Source of the DNA: an uncultured Alphaproteobacteria bacterium
GTDB lineage: Bacteria; Pseudomonadota; Alphaproteobacteria; UBA7985
Length of the DNA: 64,000 nucleotides
Direction of reading: 5' to 3'
Assembly: GCA_905479265.1 (NCBI GenBank)
Contig: CAJQLX010000019.1
Span: 1-64,000 of the forward strand
Of the stretch, positions 24,644-32,199 are shown one piece after another. The notes beneath the pieces were generated by a model. That model did not search any database. It was not told the origin of the DNA and saw nothing but the letters and a program-made list of their open reading frames with translations. The position numbers were made by a program, and so were the translations under genes. Positions within the stretch are counted from its first letter, which is position 1; each line of letters starts with the position of its first letter.

Positions 24644-25516
24644 ATGAAGCCCCTCCTGCTTGCCGCTAGTGCATTGTTTTTACATGGTTTTATTGCAACC
24701 ACAGCTGAAGCACACCCACCATCTTATGGCCCAGACGGTCTCATTCCGCATTCGCATACTGGCGATGGCACCATCATCACCGGTCAGCAGGTCGTCTCGC
24801 AAAGCCATCGCGACTGCCCGGAAACGACCTTGCCAACAATTCTTGGGATGGCGACAGACGGTCCATGCATTCGCGTGGCCTTGGGGCGCCCAATAGACCA
24901 CCACGTGTCGGTCGAGGCGAGCGAGCCCGTTCTCATTCAATCCGGGCACACGCCGCAAATTCCGGTTCTGCGCACCGTGGCGCAGCCGGTGGTTATGCCC
25001 GTTGTTCGGCCAATGGTTCGGCCAGTGATTCGGCCTGTTGTCCGGTCTTACGTCCAGCCCGCCTTGGTCCAGCCCATCGCTCCGCGCCCCATGCCGAGGA
25101 TTGTGCAACCCGTCCACCTTGCCGCCCCAAGAGTCATCATGCAGCGCCCTGCTGTGCCGATGGTCAGAGGGCCGGAGTTGGTTACTCAGTTTGAGCATGA
25201 AGGTGAGCTGCTGGGCGTCTTCAACACCAATGCCGTCGGCTTGTTTGGTATGACCCTCATCAAAGTCGCAGACTCAAATGGCGTCACCAAAGGGTCGTGG
25301 TGGACATCCCGGCCTTATTGCTTTTCCAGAATGGCTTTCCTGAGCAACGCTTGTTGGTCTCGCCGTGGATACCATGAGCGCTTTACCCAAGAGCTCAACC
25401 GGTCACGCCCAACATACAGTGGCCCCGGTGCCAAGCGATCCGACGACCCTTGCGATCACTACACCAAACTCGAAGCCATCGTTTCGCAGGATAAATCGGG
25501 TTTTTGCGGCTATTGA
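24644..25516 (+). CDS. Secreted protein of a three-member four-Cys family, long form with VRP repeats
   Basis: The 290-residue product has a signal peptide ending AEA, so the mature form would begin at H24 (HPPSYGP). An N-terminal segment carries LIPHSHTGDG (33-42), followed by a repeated V/I-x-R-P stretch (about 120-135) within a Pro-rich middle. The C-terminal 110 residues match the next two proteins: FNTNAVGLFGMTLIKVADSNG, SWWTSRPYCF, ACWSRRGY, CDHYTKLE. Conserved cysteines are C226, C237, C270 and C288, probably two disulfides. Two extra cysteines (58 and 75) belong to the N-terminal part. I do not recognise the family. The N-terminal extension is unique to this member, which otherwise shares the four-Cys module. 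Confidence 0.8.
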   Translation: MKPLLLAASALFLHGFIATTAEAHPPSYGPDGLIPHSHTGDGTIITGQQVVSQSHRDCPETTLPTILGMATDGPCIRVALGRPIDHHVSVEASEPVLIQSGHTPQIPVLRTVAQPVVMPVVRPMVRPVIRPVVRSYVQPALVQPIAPRPMPRIVQPVHLAAPRVIMQRPAVPMVRGPELVTQFEHEGELLGVFNTNAVGLFGMTLIKVADSNGVTKGSWWTSRPYCFSRMAFLSNACWSRRGYHERFTQELNRSRPTYSGPGAKRSDDPCDHYTKLEAIVSQDKSGFCGY

Positions 25517-25617
25517 GGCATTGGGAATAAGGCATTTCAGCGAAATCAGCCTGAAACGGTATAATCACTAATAACAATCGTGTAAGAAGGCCTTATCACT
25601 ACCACCGAGAGGCACTC

Positions 25618-26109
25618 ATGAAAGTTCTTCCGTTTTTGCTGAGTCTGTTTGTTATTGGCGCGACAATGGTTTCGACCGCGAATGCGCACCCCCATCACGC
25701 AGCGCCTGCGCCGGCTGCTGCAGCCAGCTGGGTCCAGCTGGAGCCTGAGGAAGTCATGAGCTTCGATACCGCTGACGGTAGTTTTACGATTTGGAACACC
25801 CATCAGCGCGGCCTTTTTGGCATTGAGTTGATCGAAGTTCGCGACAGCGCTGGGGGCAATGTTGCGGGTTGGTGGTCCAGTCGAGGCTGGTGCTTCACAC
25901 AGCACGCTTATGCCTCGAAAGGCTGTTGGAGTGACTCAGGGTATCGCCAAGTTGCTCAGAACCGGATGAAAACTGCCTCCTACACGCGCTCATTCAACGT
26001 GCGCGGTGGATCGGCAGATACCGATGACGCGACGACCTTTTGCGACCACTATACGCAGTTGGAGTACACAATTTCTCGCGATACTTCCGAACGCTGCGAC
26101 TACGAATAG
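25618..26109 (+). CDS. Secreted protein of the same four-Cys family, short form
   Basis: The 163-residue product has a signal peptide ending ANA, giving a mature N-terminus HPHHAAP with three histidines in four residues. The module reads WNTHQRGLFGIELIEVRDSAGG, GWWSSRGWCF, GCWSDSGY, FCDHYTQLEY, with cysteines 92, 103, 142 and 160. The spacing between the first two cysteines (11 residues) is the same in all three paralogues. ATG at 25618 follows GAGAGGCACTC. It is 101 bases downstream of the long paralogue and 14 bases before the third, so the last two at least share a transcript. Function unknown; a periplasmic or extracellular location is expected. Confidence 0.82.
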   Translation: MKVLPFLLSLFVIGATMVSTANAHPHHAAPAPAAAASWVQLEPEEVMSFDTADGSFTIWNTHQRGLFGIELIEVRDSAGGNVAGWWSSRGWCFTQHAYASKGCWSDSGYRQVAQNRMKTASYTRSFNVRGGSADTDDATTFCDHYTQLEYTISRDTSERCDYE

Positions 26110-26123
26110 GAAGGCTATCCATC

Positions 26124-26603
26124 ATGAAAATGCTGAAAATGATCCTCGTGGCCGCAATCGCCGCAACGACCGCCGCAACCGCGGCACAGGCTCACCCACC
26201 CGTGCACGAGCCTGAAGAGTTCATGCAGTTTCGGTACGCGGGCGCCATTTATTCAGCCGTGAACACGCACACGCGGGGCTTTCTCGGCGGAGAGCTGATC
26301 GAAATTCACGATGCTACAGGGGCTGTCAAGGCAAGCTGGTGGGACAACCGCAGCCGTTGCTTCACCGCCCACGCATTCACGAACCACCCTTGCTGGCACC
26401 CCATGCGATACGCCCAGTTGCTCTCGGGCAAACTTCGCGCACAAACCGCCTCGGTCGTGACGCGCAAGTTTGGTGGCTTTACATCCGAAGACACTTCAAC
26501 CTTCTGCGATCATTACTCACAGTTGGAATACACCGTCTCTGGCGACACGTCGGGGAAATGCGGTCATGAAGACGGACTGGCTTTGCCCTCTTGGGCTGAG
26601 TAA
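26124..26603 (+). CDS. Secreted protein of the same four-Cys family, short form, third copy
   Basis: The 159-residue product has a signal peptide ending AQA and mature start HPPVHEPEEF. The module reads VNTHTRGFLGGELIEIHDATG, SWWDNRSRCF, PCWHPMRY, FCDHYSQLEY, with cysteines 79, 90, 128 and 146 and an acidic C-terminal tail. I use the ATG at 26124, which has AAGG upstream and puts the signal peptide at the start; the longer frame upstream overlaps the previous gene. Pairwise differences from the second copy are many, so the duplication is old. It converges with the Rel gene 30 bases on. Confidence 0.82.
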   Translation: MKMLKMILVAAIAATTAATAAQAHPPVHEPEEFMQFRYAGAIYSAVNTHTRGFLGGELIEIHDATGAVKASWWDNRSRCFTAHAFTNHPCWHPMRYAQLLSGKLRAQTASVVTRKFGGFTSEDTSTFCDHYSQLEYTVSGDTSGKCGHEDGLALPSWAE

Positions 26604-26633
26604 CCAACGCGACGTCTAGAACAGCGGTTCCGT

Positions 26634-28853
26634 CTAGCCGCGCTGTCGTTCAACGCTCTCAATGGAGGGCGCAGAGCGCAGCGTGGCGATGATGACGTTG
26701 AGCTGGCGCAGATCGCCGACCTCGACATCAACGAGAATTTCGAAAAAATCCGTTTGCCGGTTCAGAAATTTGAAATTCAGAATGTTTCCACCGGTCCGCC
26801 CGATCAACGTCGTCAACGTCCCCAATGCCCCCGGCTCATTGCTCAAAATGACCCGCAACCGGCCCACATGCGGGGTTTCGGTGCTGGCTTCCCAGCCAAC
26901 CTCCAACCAACGCTCAGGCTGGTCATAAAAGTTGACGAGATTATCGCAATCGATGGTGTGGATCGTAATCCCCTTACCCGTCGCAACAATACCGACAATG
27001 CGCTCACCCGGCAGCGGGTGACAGCAGCGGGCAAAGTGGACCGCCATGCCCTTGATCAGACCTTTGAGTTCGACCTTGGTCGGGTCAGCCTGACCGCGTT
27101 CCAGTGTCTCACCGGACTTGAGACGATCAAGCGCACGCTGGTCTTTGGTCTTTGCGCTGTTCTCCCGCGCGATGCCCGGGAACAGGGTTCGAACCACGTC
27201 GCCCGCCGGAATAAGACCGGCGCCGACCTGCGCGAGGACATCTTCACCATTTTCCAAACGCCACTTAGACGCGATGTCGTCCAGCGCTTTTTCTTTGGCC
27301 TCAACCTCATTCATTCGATAGGCGCGCGTCAAAATCTGCCGTCCAAGCGCAACGTGCTGATCCCGTTCAGCGTTTCGGATATACCGACGGATCGACGCCC
27401 GTGCCTTGCCCGAGGCAACAAGGTTCAGCCATTCAGGATTTGGAGCGGCGTTTTTCGAGCGCAGGATATCAACTTGGTCGCCATTGCGCAGAACAGTGTG
27501 CAAAGGCCGTATTTTGCCGTTGATCCGAGCGCCAACGCAGGTATTCCCCACATCAGAATGGACCGCGTAGGCAAAGTCGACGACCGTGGCATCGCCCGGC
27601 AGGGAAATCAGGTGTCCGCGCGGCGTAAAACAGAACACTTGATTCTGGAACAGGTCGATGCGGGTGTTGTCGAGGAATTCTTGGGGATCTTCGGACTGTT
27701 CCAGCAGGTCGATCAGCTGTTTGACCCAGTTGTAATTATCACCCGACGCCAAATCCGCAGCAACGGTGCCGTCCTTGTAAGCCCAATGCGCGGCAAGACC
27801 CAACTCAGCGCGGCGGTGCATGTCCTGATTTCGGATTTGCACTTCGATCGACTGGCTTTCTGGGCCGATGACTACCGTGTGGATCGACTGGTAGCCATTG
27901 GGCTTGGGTGTCGAGATGTAGTCTTTATAGCGGCCCATGCGGTGCGAATACTTCGCGTGCAGCGCTCCGAGTGCGGCGTAACAATCACCCAGCGTTGGTA
28001 CGATCACTCGAAAAGCCACAATGTCTGAGAGCTGCCCAAGGTCCAAGTCCTTGGTCTGCATTTTCTTCCAGATGGAATAGGGCGTTTTGATCCGGCCATT
28101 GATCTCAACGATGTCGAGACCCACGTCGCTCACATCCTCCCGCAGCTGTTGGATAATGCCGACAGTCAGAGCATCGCCTTGATCCCGCAGGAACTCAGTT
28201 CGCTGCATGATGGAATCTCGCGCTTCGGGCATCAGATGGCTGAAAGAGAGGTCTTCGAGCTCCTCCTGCAGGTCAACCATTCCAATCCGGCCCGCCAAGG
28301 GCGCGTAGATTTCCAGCGTTTCTGTCGCAATCCGAGCGCGCTTTTCCGGCTTTTTGATGAAGTGAAGTGTGCGCATGTTGTCCAGGCGGTCGGAGAGTTT
28401 GACCAGCAGAACACGGATATCACGGGACAGCGCGAGGAGCAGTTTGCGGAAGTTTTCTGCCTGCTTCACCTCATTGCTTGTCACCTCAAGGTGCGTGAGT
28501 TTTGTTACGCCCTCAACCAACTCGCCAACAGTCCCGCCAAACATCTTGCAGATGTCCTTGTTCGTCGCCCCGGTGTCTTCAACAACATCGTGCAGCAAGG
28601 CGGTCGCGATTGTTGCAGGGTCCAGCTTCTTTTCAGCCAGATAAAGCGCAACACGAACGGGATGGATGAAATAGGGGTCGCCGGAGGCACGGCGCTGTGG
28701 CTCGTGCATGGTCTCGGCGTAGTCATAGGCCGCAGCAACGACCGAAGTATCATAGTCAGGGTGCGCGAGTTGCACCCTGCTCAGCAACTGAGCCCTTGTG
28801 GCGGGCCCAAGGCTCTGTGGCGTATCGCCGATTTCGGCAAGAGGGCCAGGCAC
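26634..28853 (-). CDS. rel: Bifunctional (p)ppGpp synthetase/hydrolase, Rel/Spo family
   Basis: The 739-residue long-form Rel protein has an HD hydrolase domain (HPVRVALYLAEKK, ALLHDVVEDT with the HD pair at 88-89), a synthetase domain (TPYSIWKKMQ, DIVAFRVIV, GYQSIHT, about 250-370), a TGS domain (VFCFTPRGHLISLPGDATVVDFAYAVH, about 405-465) and a C-terminal ACT domain (about 665-739). An intact HD domain and synthetase argue for both activities. Start is a GTG at 28853; GGAGGA lies somewhat far upstream. The gene follows rpoZ by 8 bases, the usual alphaproteobacterial arrangement. It controls the stringent response to amino-acid or carbon shortage. Confidence 0.96.
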   Translation of the reverse strand: MPGPLAEIGDTPQSLGPATRAQLLSRVQLAHPDYDTSVVAAAYDYAETMHEPQRRASGDPYFIHPVRVALYLAEKKLDPATIATALLHDVVEDTGATNKDICKMFGGTVGELVEGVTKLTHLEVTSNEVKQAENFRKLLLALSRDIRVLLVKLSDRLDNMRTLHFIKKPEKRARIATETLEIYAPLAGRIGMVDLQEELEDLSFSHLMPEARDSIMQRTEFLRDQGDALTVGIIQQLREDVSDVGLDIVEINGRIKTPYSIWKKMQTKDLDLGQLSDIVAFRVIVPTLGDCYAALGALHAKYSHRMGRYKDYISTPKPNGYQSIHTVVIGPESQSIEVQIRNQDMHRRAELGLAAHWAYKDGTVAADLASGDNYNWVKQLIDLLEQSEDPQEFLDNTRIDLFQNQVFCFTPRGHLISLPGDATVVDFAYAVHSDVGNTCVGARINGKIRPLHTVLRNGDQVDILRSKNAAPNPEWLNLVASGKARASIRRYIRNAERDQHVALGRQILTRAYRMNEVEAKEKALDDIASKWRLENGEDVLAQVGAGLIPAGDVVRTLFPGIARENSAKTKDQRALDRLKSGETLERGQADPTKVELKGLIKGMAVHFARCCHPLPGERIVGIVATGKGITIHTIDCDNLVNFYDQPERWLEVGWEASTETPHVGRLRVILSNEPGALGTLTTLIGRTGGNILNFKFLNRQTDFFEILVDVEVGDLRQLNVIIATLRSAPSIESVERQRG

Positions 28854-28861
28854 AATCGGGG

Positions 28862-29254
28862 CTAGTCCTCCTCGATCACCACGTTTTCAAAACGCATACC
28901 GCCATCGAGAACCGGGGACGATGCAGGACGCCCACCAAAGGGCGAGAAGTCTTGCAGCATCGGATTGCTTGGCTGCTGCTGACGACGTTGCGCGGAGAAA
29001 TCCGGAAGCTCTGTCAGCTCCTCAACCTCAACATAGCGCTGGAGCGTGCGAACATAGGACTCGCGCAGCTCTTCTTGATCGACCCGCTGGCCGGCGAGCT
29101 CGCGCAAGGAAATGACAGAGTTCTTGTCATTGTCGCGAGAAACTTCAGGGGTAATGCCGCCAGCCAACTGACGGGCCCGCTGAGCCGCTAAGATAACAAG
29201 CTCAAAGCGGTTTGGAATTTCTTCGATACAGTCTTCAACGGTGACGCGCGCCAT
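28862..29254 (-). CDS. rpoZ: RNA polymerase omega subunit
   Basis: The 130-residue protein starts [30 protein letters not shown], the conserved omega N-terminus, followed by [13 protein letters not shown]. The long Gln/Pro-rich C-terminal tail (about 85-130) is typical of alphaproteobacterial omega. It helps beta' fold and is part of the ppGpp site on polymerase, in keeping with co-transcription with rel. ATG at 29254 follows GAGTGAGA. Confidence 0.96.
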   Translation of the reverse strand: MARVTVEDCIEEIPNRFELVILAAQRARQLAGGITPEVSRDNDKNSVISLRELAGQRVDQEELRESYVRTLQRYVEVEELTELPDFSAQRRQQQPSNPMLQDFSPFGGRPASSPVLDGGMRFENVVIEED

Positions 29255-29364
29255 TGGATCTCACTCTGTTTATAGCCAAAGGAATTGTCGGATAGATTAG
29301 GCGCAAAAGACCAGTTTGCCAACAATGCCGAATCGCATTCCTGCCCTTTCAGTCATAAGCGGTC

Positions 29365-30327
29365 TTAACCGCCGGTTTTCAACGCCAACCAAGCGTGTAA
29401 ATCGCCAAGAAATTGATCACGGATGACTTCGTTGTGGAGTTCGTGATTCATACCCTCATAGAGCTTCATGGTGACGTCTTTCAGACCAGCGGTCTCGTAG
29501 GCCTGTCTCAACCCTTCGACGCCGACACCGCCCCGACCCAGCGGGTCGTTTCCGCCAGATGCGATCCAAAGCGGTATATCCTTTCGTACCTTGGCAATAT
29601 TTTCAGGACGCGCACGGCTTTTAATCGCTTTGGCAAGATCAATCCAATGCTGGGCCGAGGCGATGACGTTCATCATCGGATCGTTCTCTGCCGCCAAGAT
29701 GACTTCTGGATCATGGCTCAACCACTCGGCCCGGTATTCCTGCATATTGATGTCTTTGGCGAAGGCTTCCATCACCAGTTTATCCGTCCACGTGGCGGTC
29801 CCGCGCCTGCCCTTGAACCAATATTGAAGGCGCACGATGACCTCCATCGCGCGCTGCTGAAGCGTCAACGGACCTCCAGCAGACCCGAGTAAGACCGCGG
29901 CGTCCCAGCGCGTGCTGTCCTGAATCAGCAAGTCTTGCACCATGAACGAACCCAGCGAATGTCCCAGCAAGACAAAGGGTAAAGTGGGATGCTCCGAGCG
30001 GATGATCTCGCGAATGATGGCTAAGTCCGCCAAGCATTTGTTCCAGCCGTCTTCATCCGCCATATGACCGGGGATGAGGTGCTCTTCCTGTGCGTTTTCG
30101 ACGGGTTCAAAAACCGTCAGTCCATGCCCGCGGTGATCATTGGCGTAAACGATGTACCCGCGATCGGTGAGGTACTGAGCCACGTGCTCGTAACGGCCAG
30201 AGTACTCCCCCTGACCATGCAGCAGTTGAATCACGCCCTTGGCATCCAATATATCGTCAGGAGACCAGACACACAGGTGTAACGAGATCCCGTCGGTTCC
30301 TTGAATACGCCGTGCTTCTGTCTGCAT
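29365..30327 (-). CDS. Alpha/beta hydrolase, monoacylglycerol-lipase-like
   Basis: The 320-residue protein has the nucleophile elbow GHSLGS, the oxyanion segment QLLHGQGEYSGRYEHVAQYLTDRGY, the catalytic acid region WIASGGNDPLG and the histidine in YEGMNHEL. The QLLHGQGEYSGRY segment corresponds to HGxxEHSxRY in monoglyceride and lysophospholipases (PldB-like). ATG at 30327 has AAGGGA upstream; an earlier TTG at 30351 would place the AAGGGA inside the gene. No signal peptide is seen. It probably hydrolyses small acyl esters in the cytoplasm or at the inner membrane. It is divergent from yciB with 82 bases between. Confidence 0.88.
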   Translation of the reverse strand: MQTEARRIQGTDGISLHLCVWSPDDILDAKGVIQLLHGQGEYSGRYEHVAQYLTDRGYIVYANDHRGHGLTVFEPVENAQEEHLIPGHMADEDGWNKCLADLAIIREIIRSEHPTLPFVLLGHSLGSFMVQDLLIQDSTRWDAAVLLGSAGGPLTLQQRAMEVIVRLQYWFKGRRGTATWTDKLVMEAFAKDINMQEYRAEWLSHDPEVILAAENDPMMNVIASAQHWIDLAKAIKSRARPENIAKVRKDIPLWIASGGNDPLGRGGVGVEGLRQAYETAGLKDVTMKLYEGMNHELHNEVIRDQFLGDLHAWLALKTGG

Positions 30328-30409
30328 TAAACTTGATCCCTTGGGTGGCAAAACGTACTTAGGTTGTGTCGAGCCCTTATCACCTCAGCCACACGAAGGC
30401 CAGCCAACG

Positions 30410-31039
30410 ATGAACCCCACACTCAAATTTGCTCTCGAACTTGGTCCCATCATTATTTGGGTCATCCTTGGGCGCGTCTTGAAGGGTGTCGAAACCGATT
30501 TTGGTAATGGTCAAGCCCTCGCGTTGATGGCCTTGCTTGTCATGACCACCATTTCCGTAACGTGGCTTTGGACCGCGGAGCGCAAGGTGCCGTGGCTGCC
30601 GCTGGTATCTGCGCTGGTTCTGATCCCCATGGGGGTGTTGTCGCTGATCACTGGGAACCCAAACTTTGTGATGGTGAAGCCAACCATCATGTGGGTTGGC
30701 TTAGCGGCGGTATTCAGTGGGTTCATGCTCGCTGGCCGGAACCTGTTCAAGGTGCTGCTGGGCGAGCGCATGCCGGTGGAGCTTCCCGATGCGGTTTGGA
30801 ACTCGATGGCGTGGCGCTATGTGGGTATTTTCCTCGCTGGAGCGGTCGCGAACGAGGCTCTGCGTTACTTCGTTCTGCGCATGGATATCCCGCCCGCGGA
30901 AATGCTGGCCCCTTACGGCCAATACAAGCTGTTCGTGGTTGTTGGTGTGATGGTGCTGTCGCTGGTGGCTTTATTGCCCATGGGTAAGTACTTGGCCGAG
31001 GTCGAAAGCGATGCGGACAACGAAGAAGAAGCATCCTAG
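30410..31039 (+). CDS. yciB: Inner membrane protein YciB/IspZ (septation protein A)
   Basis: The 209-residue protein has five to six hydrophobic segments and family motifs: KFALELGPIIIWVIL, PTIMWVGLAAVFSGFMLAGRNLFKVLLG, and DAVWNSMAWRYVGIFLAGAVANEALRYF. YciB proteins are needed for normal envelope and division. The ATG at 30410 lies at the conserved N-terminus. The C-terminus is acidic (ESDADNEEEAS). It converges with the phosphotransferase gene and overlaps it by 4 bases. Confidence 0.93.
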   Translation: MNPTLKFALELGPIIIWVILGRVLKGVETDFGNGQALALMALLVMTTISVTWLWTAERKVPWLPLVSALVLIPMGVLSLITGNPNFVMVKPTIMWVGLAAVFSGFMLAGRNLFKVLLGERMPVELPDAVWNSMAWRYVGIFLAGAVANEALRYFVLRMDIPPAEMLAPYGQYKLFVVVGVMVLSLVALLPMGKYLAEVESDADNEEEAS

Positions 31040-31935
31040 CGCCGGAGCAGACTTTCCGCTTCCGCAAGCAGCCCTTGCTCGTCGGCGTTGGTCCCGCGAT
31101 CAACGCCCTGGCGCTCGTCTTGCAGCGCAGCAATCACCGCCCACCGAAGCAGCGCCAATGCCTCCCACCCGCGTAACCGCGCTGTGTCCTCCGCATCGAG
31201 CGCCCGAAGCAGATCCTGCCGACCCATCAAACCACTGGCGGCGAGGTCTGGTCTGGAATAGCGCCAAGGTGACGACAGCATCCAACCAACATCAGCCTCC
31301 ACAGGCCGATAGGCAGCAAACTCCCAATCCAACACACCTGTGAGCTGTTCACCGGAGCAAAGCAGGTTGCCCGTCCGAAAATCGCCGTGGCTTAGACAAA
31401 GCGTCTCAAAGCCCAACTCCCCGACACGCTGCATCAGCCCCCGCGCTCGATCAGGATCAGCCAGCGTCGAAAACCATCGCGTATGGGCCAGACAATAGCG
31501 CTCAATCACCATGGTGAGCCAGCTTACCCGGTCATCGCCCTCAAAGGCAAAAGCCGTCGTTGAGCGCAGCATTTTCAACTGCGAGACGATCGCGTTGCGA
31601 AACCCCGAGGACTGCGCGGCAGCCGAGAGCACGGTTTCTCGTTCCGCCGTGCCCTCCACAAAGGCCATCAGCAGACCGAAGCTATCAGCATAGAGAACCT
31701 CTGGCGCGCAGACCCCCGCCTGTCTCGCCACGGTTTGAGCGCGGGCTTCGCCGCCATAGCCGTGGGAGAGCCAATGTCCCTGCCCGCGATGCCGAAACAC
31801 CAGCGTCCGCCCCGTGCCGATCTCGGTCAACAGCCAGTGTACATTTAGGGCTCCGTCCCCGATCTGCCGCTCCACGGATACGGCCAAACCGCGACCCGCA
31901 CACCAATGCGTGATGGCTGCTCTATCGTATGGCAC
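31036..31935 (-). CDS. APH-family phosphotransferase (aminoglycoside/choline-kinase-like)
   Basis: About 300 residues with a bacterial kinase-like fold. The nucleotide-site strand pair is RTLVFRHRGQGH, the catalytic loop is LCLSHGDFRTGNLLC (HGD-x4-N), and the metal aspartate is in GVLDWEFA with YRPVEADVGWML after it. HGDFRTGN and DWEFA are close to those of APH and acyl-CoA-dehydrogenase-linked kinases. A longer open frame reaches 32433, but that part is antisense to the DUF2842 and SelD genes and is rejected. The start is unclear: GTG at 31935 or TTG at 31956. It may phosphorylate a small alcohol, sugar or choline-like compound; the substrate is unknown. Confidence 0.82.
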   Translation of the reverse strand: MPYDRAAITHWCAGRGLAVSVERQIGDGALNVHWLLTEIGTGRTLVFRHRGQGHWLSHGYGGEARAQTVARQAGVCAPEVLYADSFGLLMAFVEGTAERETVLSAAAQSSGFRNAIVSQLKMLRSTTAFAFEGDDRVSWLTMVIERYCLAHTRWFSTLADPDRARGLMQRVGELGFETLCLSHGDFRTGNLLCSGEQLTGVLDWEFAAYRPVEADVGWMLSSPWRYSRPDLAASGLMGRQDLLRALDAEDTARLRGWEALALLRWAVIAALQDERQGVDRGTNADEQGLLAEAESLLRR

Positions 31936-31971
31936 CTTGGCTTCTGCCTGACTCAAGGCTATTTCACTCTC

Positions 31972-32190
31972 ATGCGCTGGAGAACAATCATACTTATTCT
32001 GATCATCTTGATCGGACTTCCTGTCTACGTCTGGGTCGCGATGACTGCGTTGTCGTTCATGCCGGACGGTTGGCCTATTCTGCTTAAGACACCTTTTTAT
32101 CTGATTGCCGGTATCCTTTGGGCGTTTTTCTTGCCGCCGCTGTTTAAGTGGAGCGCGAAGGATCCGGACAGCCACTTTGAACCCAAGTAA
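31972..32190 (+). CDS. DUF2842 small membrane protein
   Basis: The 72-residue protein has two transmembrane helices (about 4-25 and 41-57) separated by a short loop, with MTALSFMPDGWPILLKTPFYLIAGILWAFFLPPLFKW. This pattern fits the DUF2842 family, common in Alphaproteobacteria and of unknown role. ATG at 31972 is divergent from the phosphotransferase start by a very short gap. The SelD fusion follows after 9 bases, so they share a transcript. A link with selenium use is only positional. Confidence 0.78.
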   Translation: MRWRTIILILIILIGLPVYVWVAMTALSFMPDGWPILLKTPFYLIAGILWAFFLPPLFKWSAKDPDSHFEPK

Positions 32191-32199
32191 GGCATCAGC

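Noticed and set aside
26754-28028. 424-codon open frame on the plus strand
   Set aside because: Antisense to the Rel gene, no family signature; the Rel protein is complete and clearly real.
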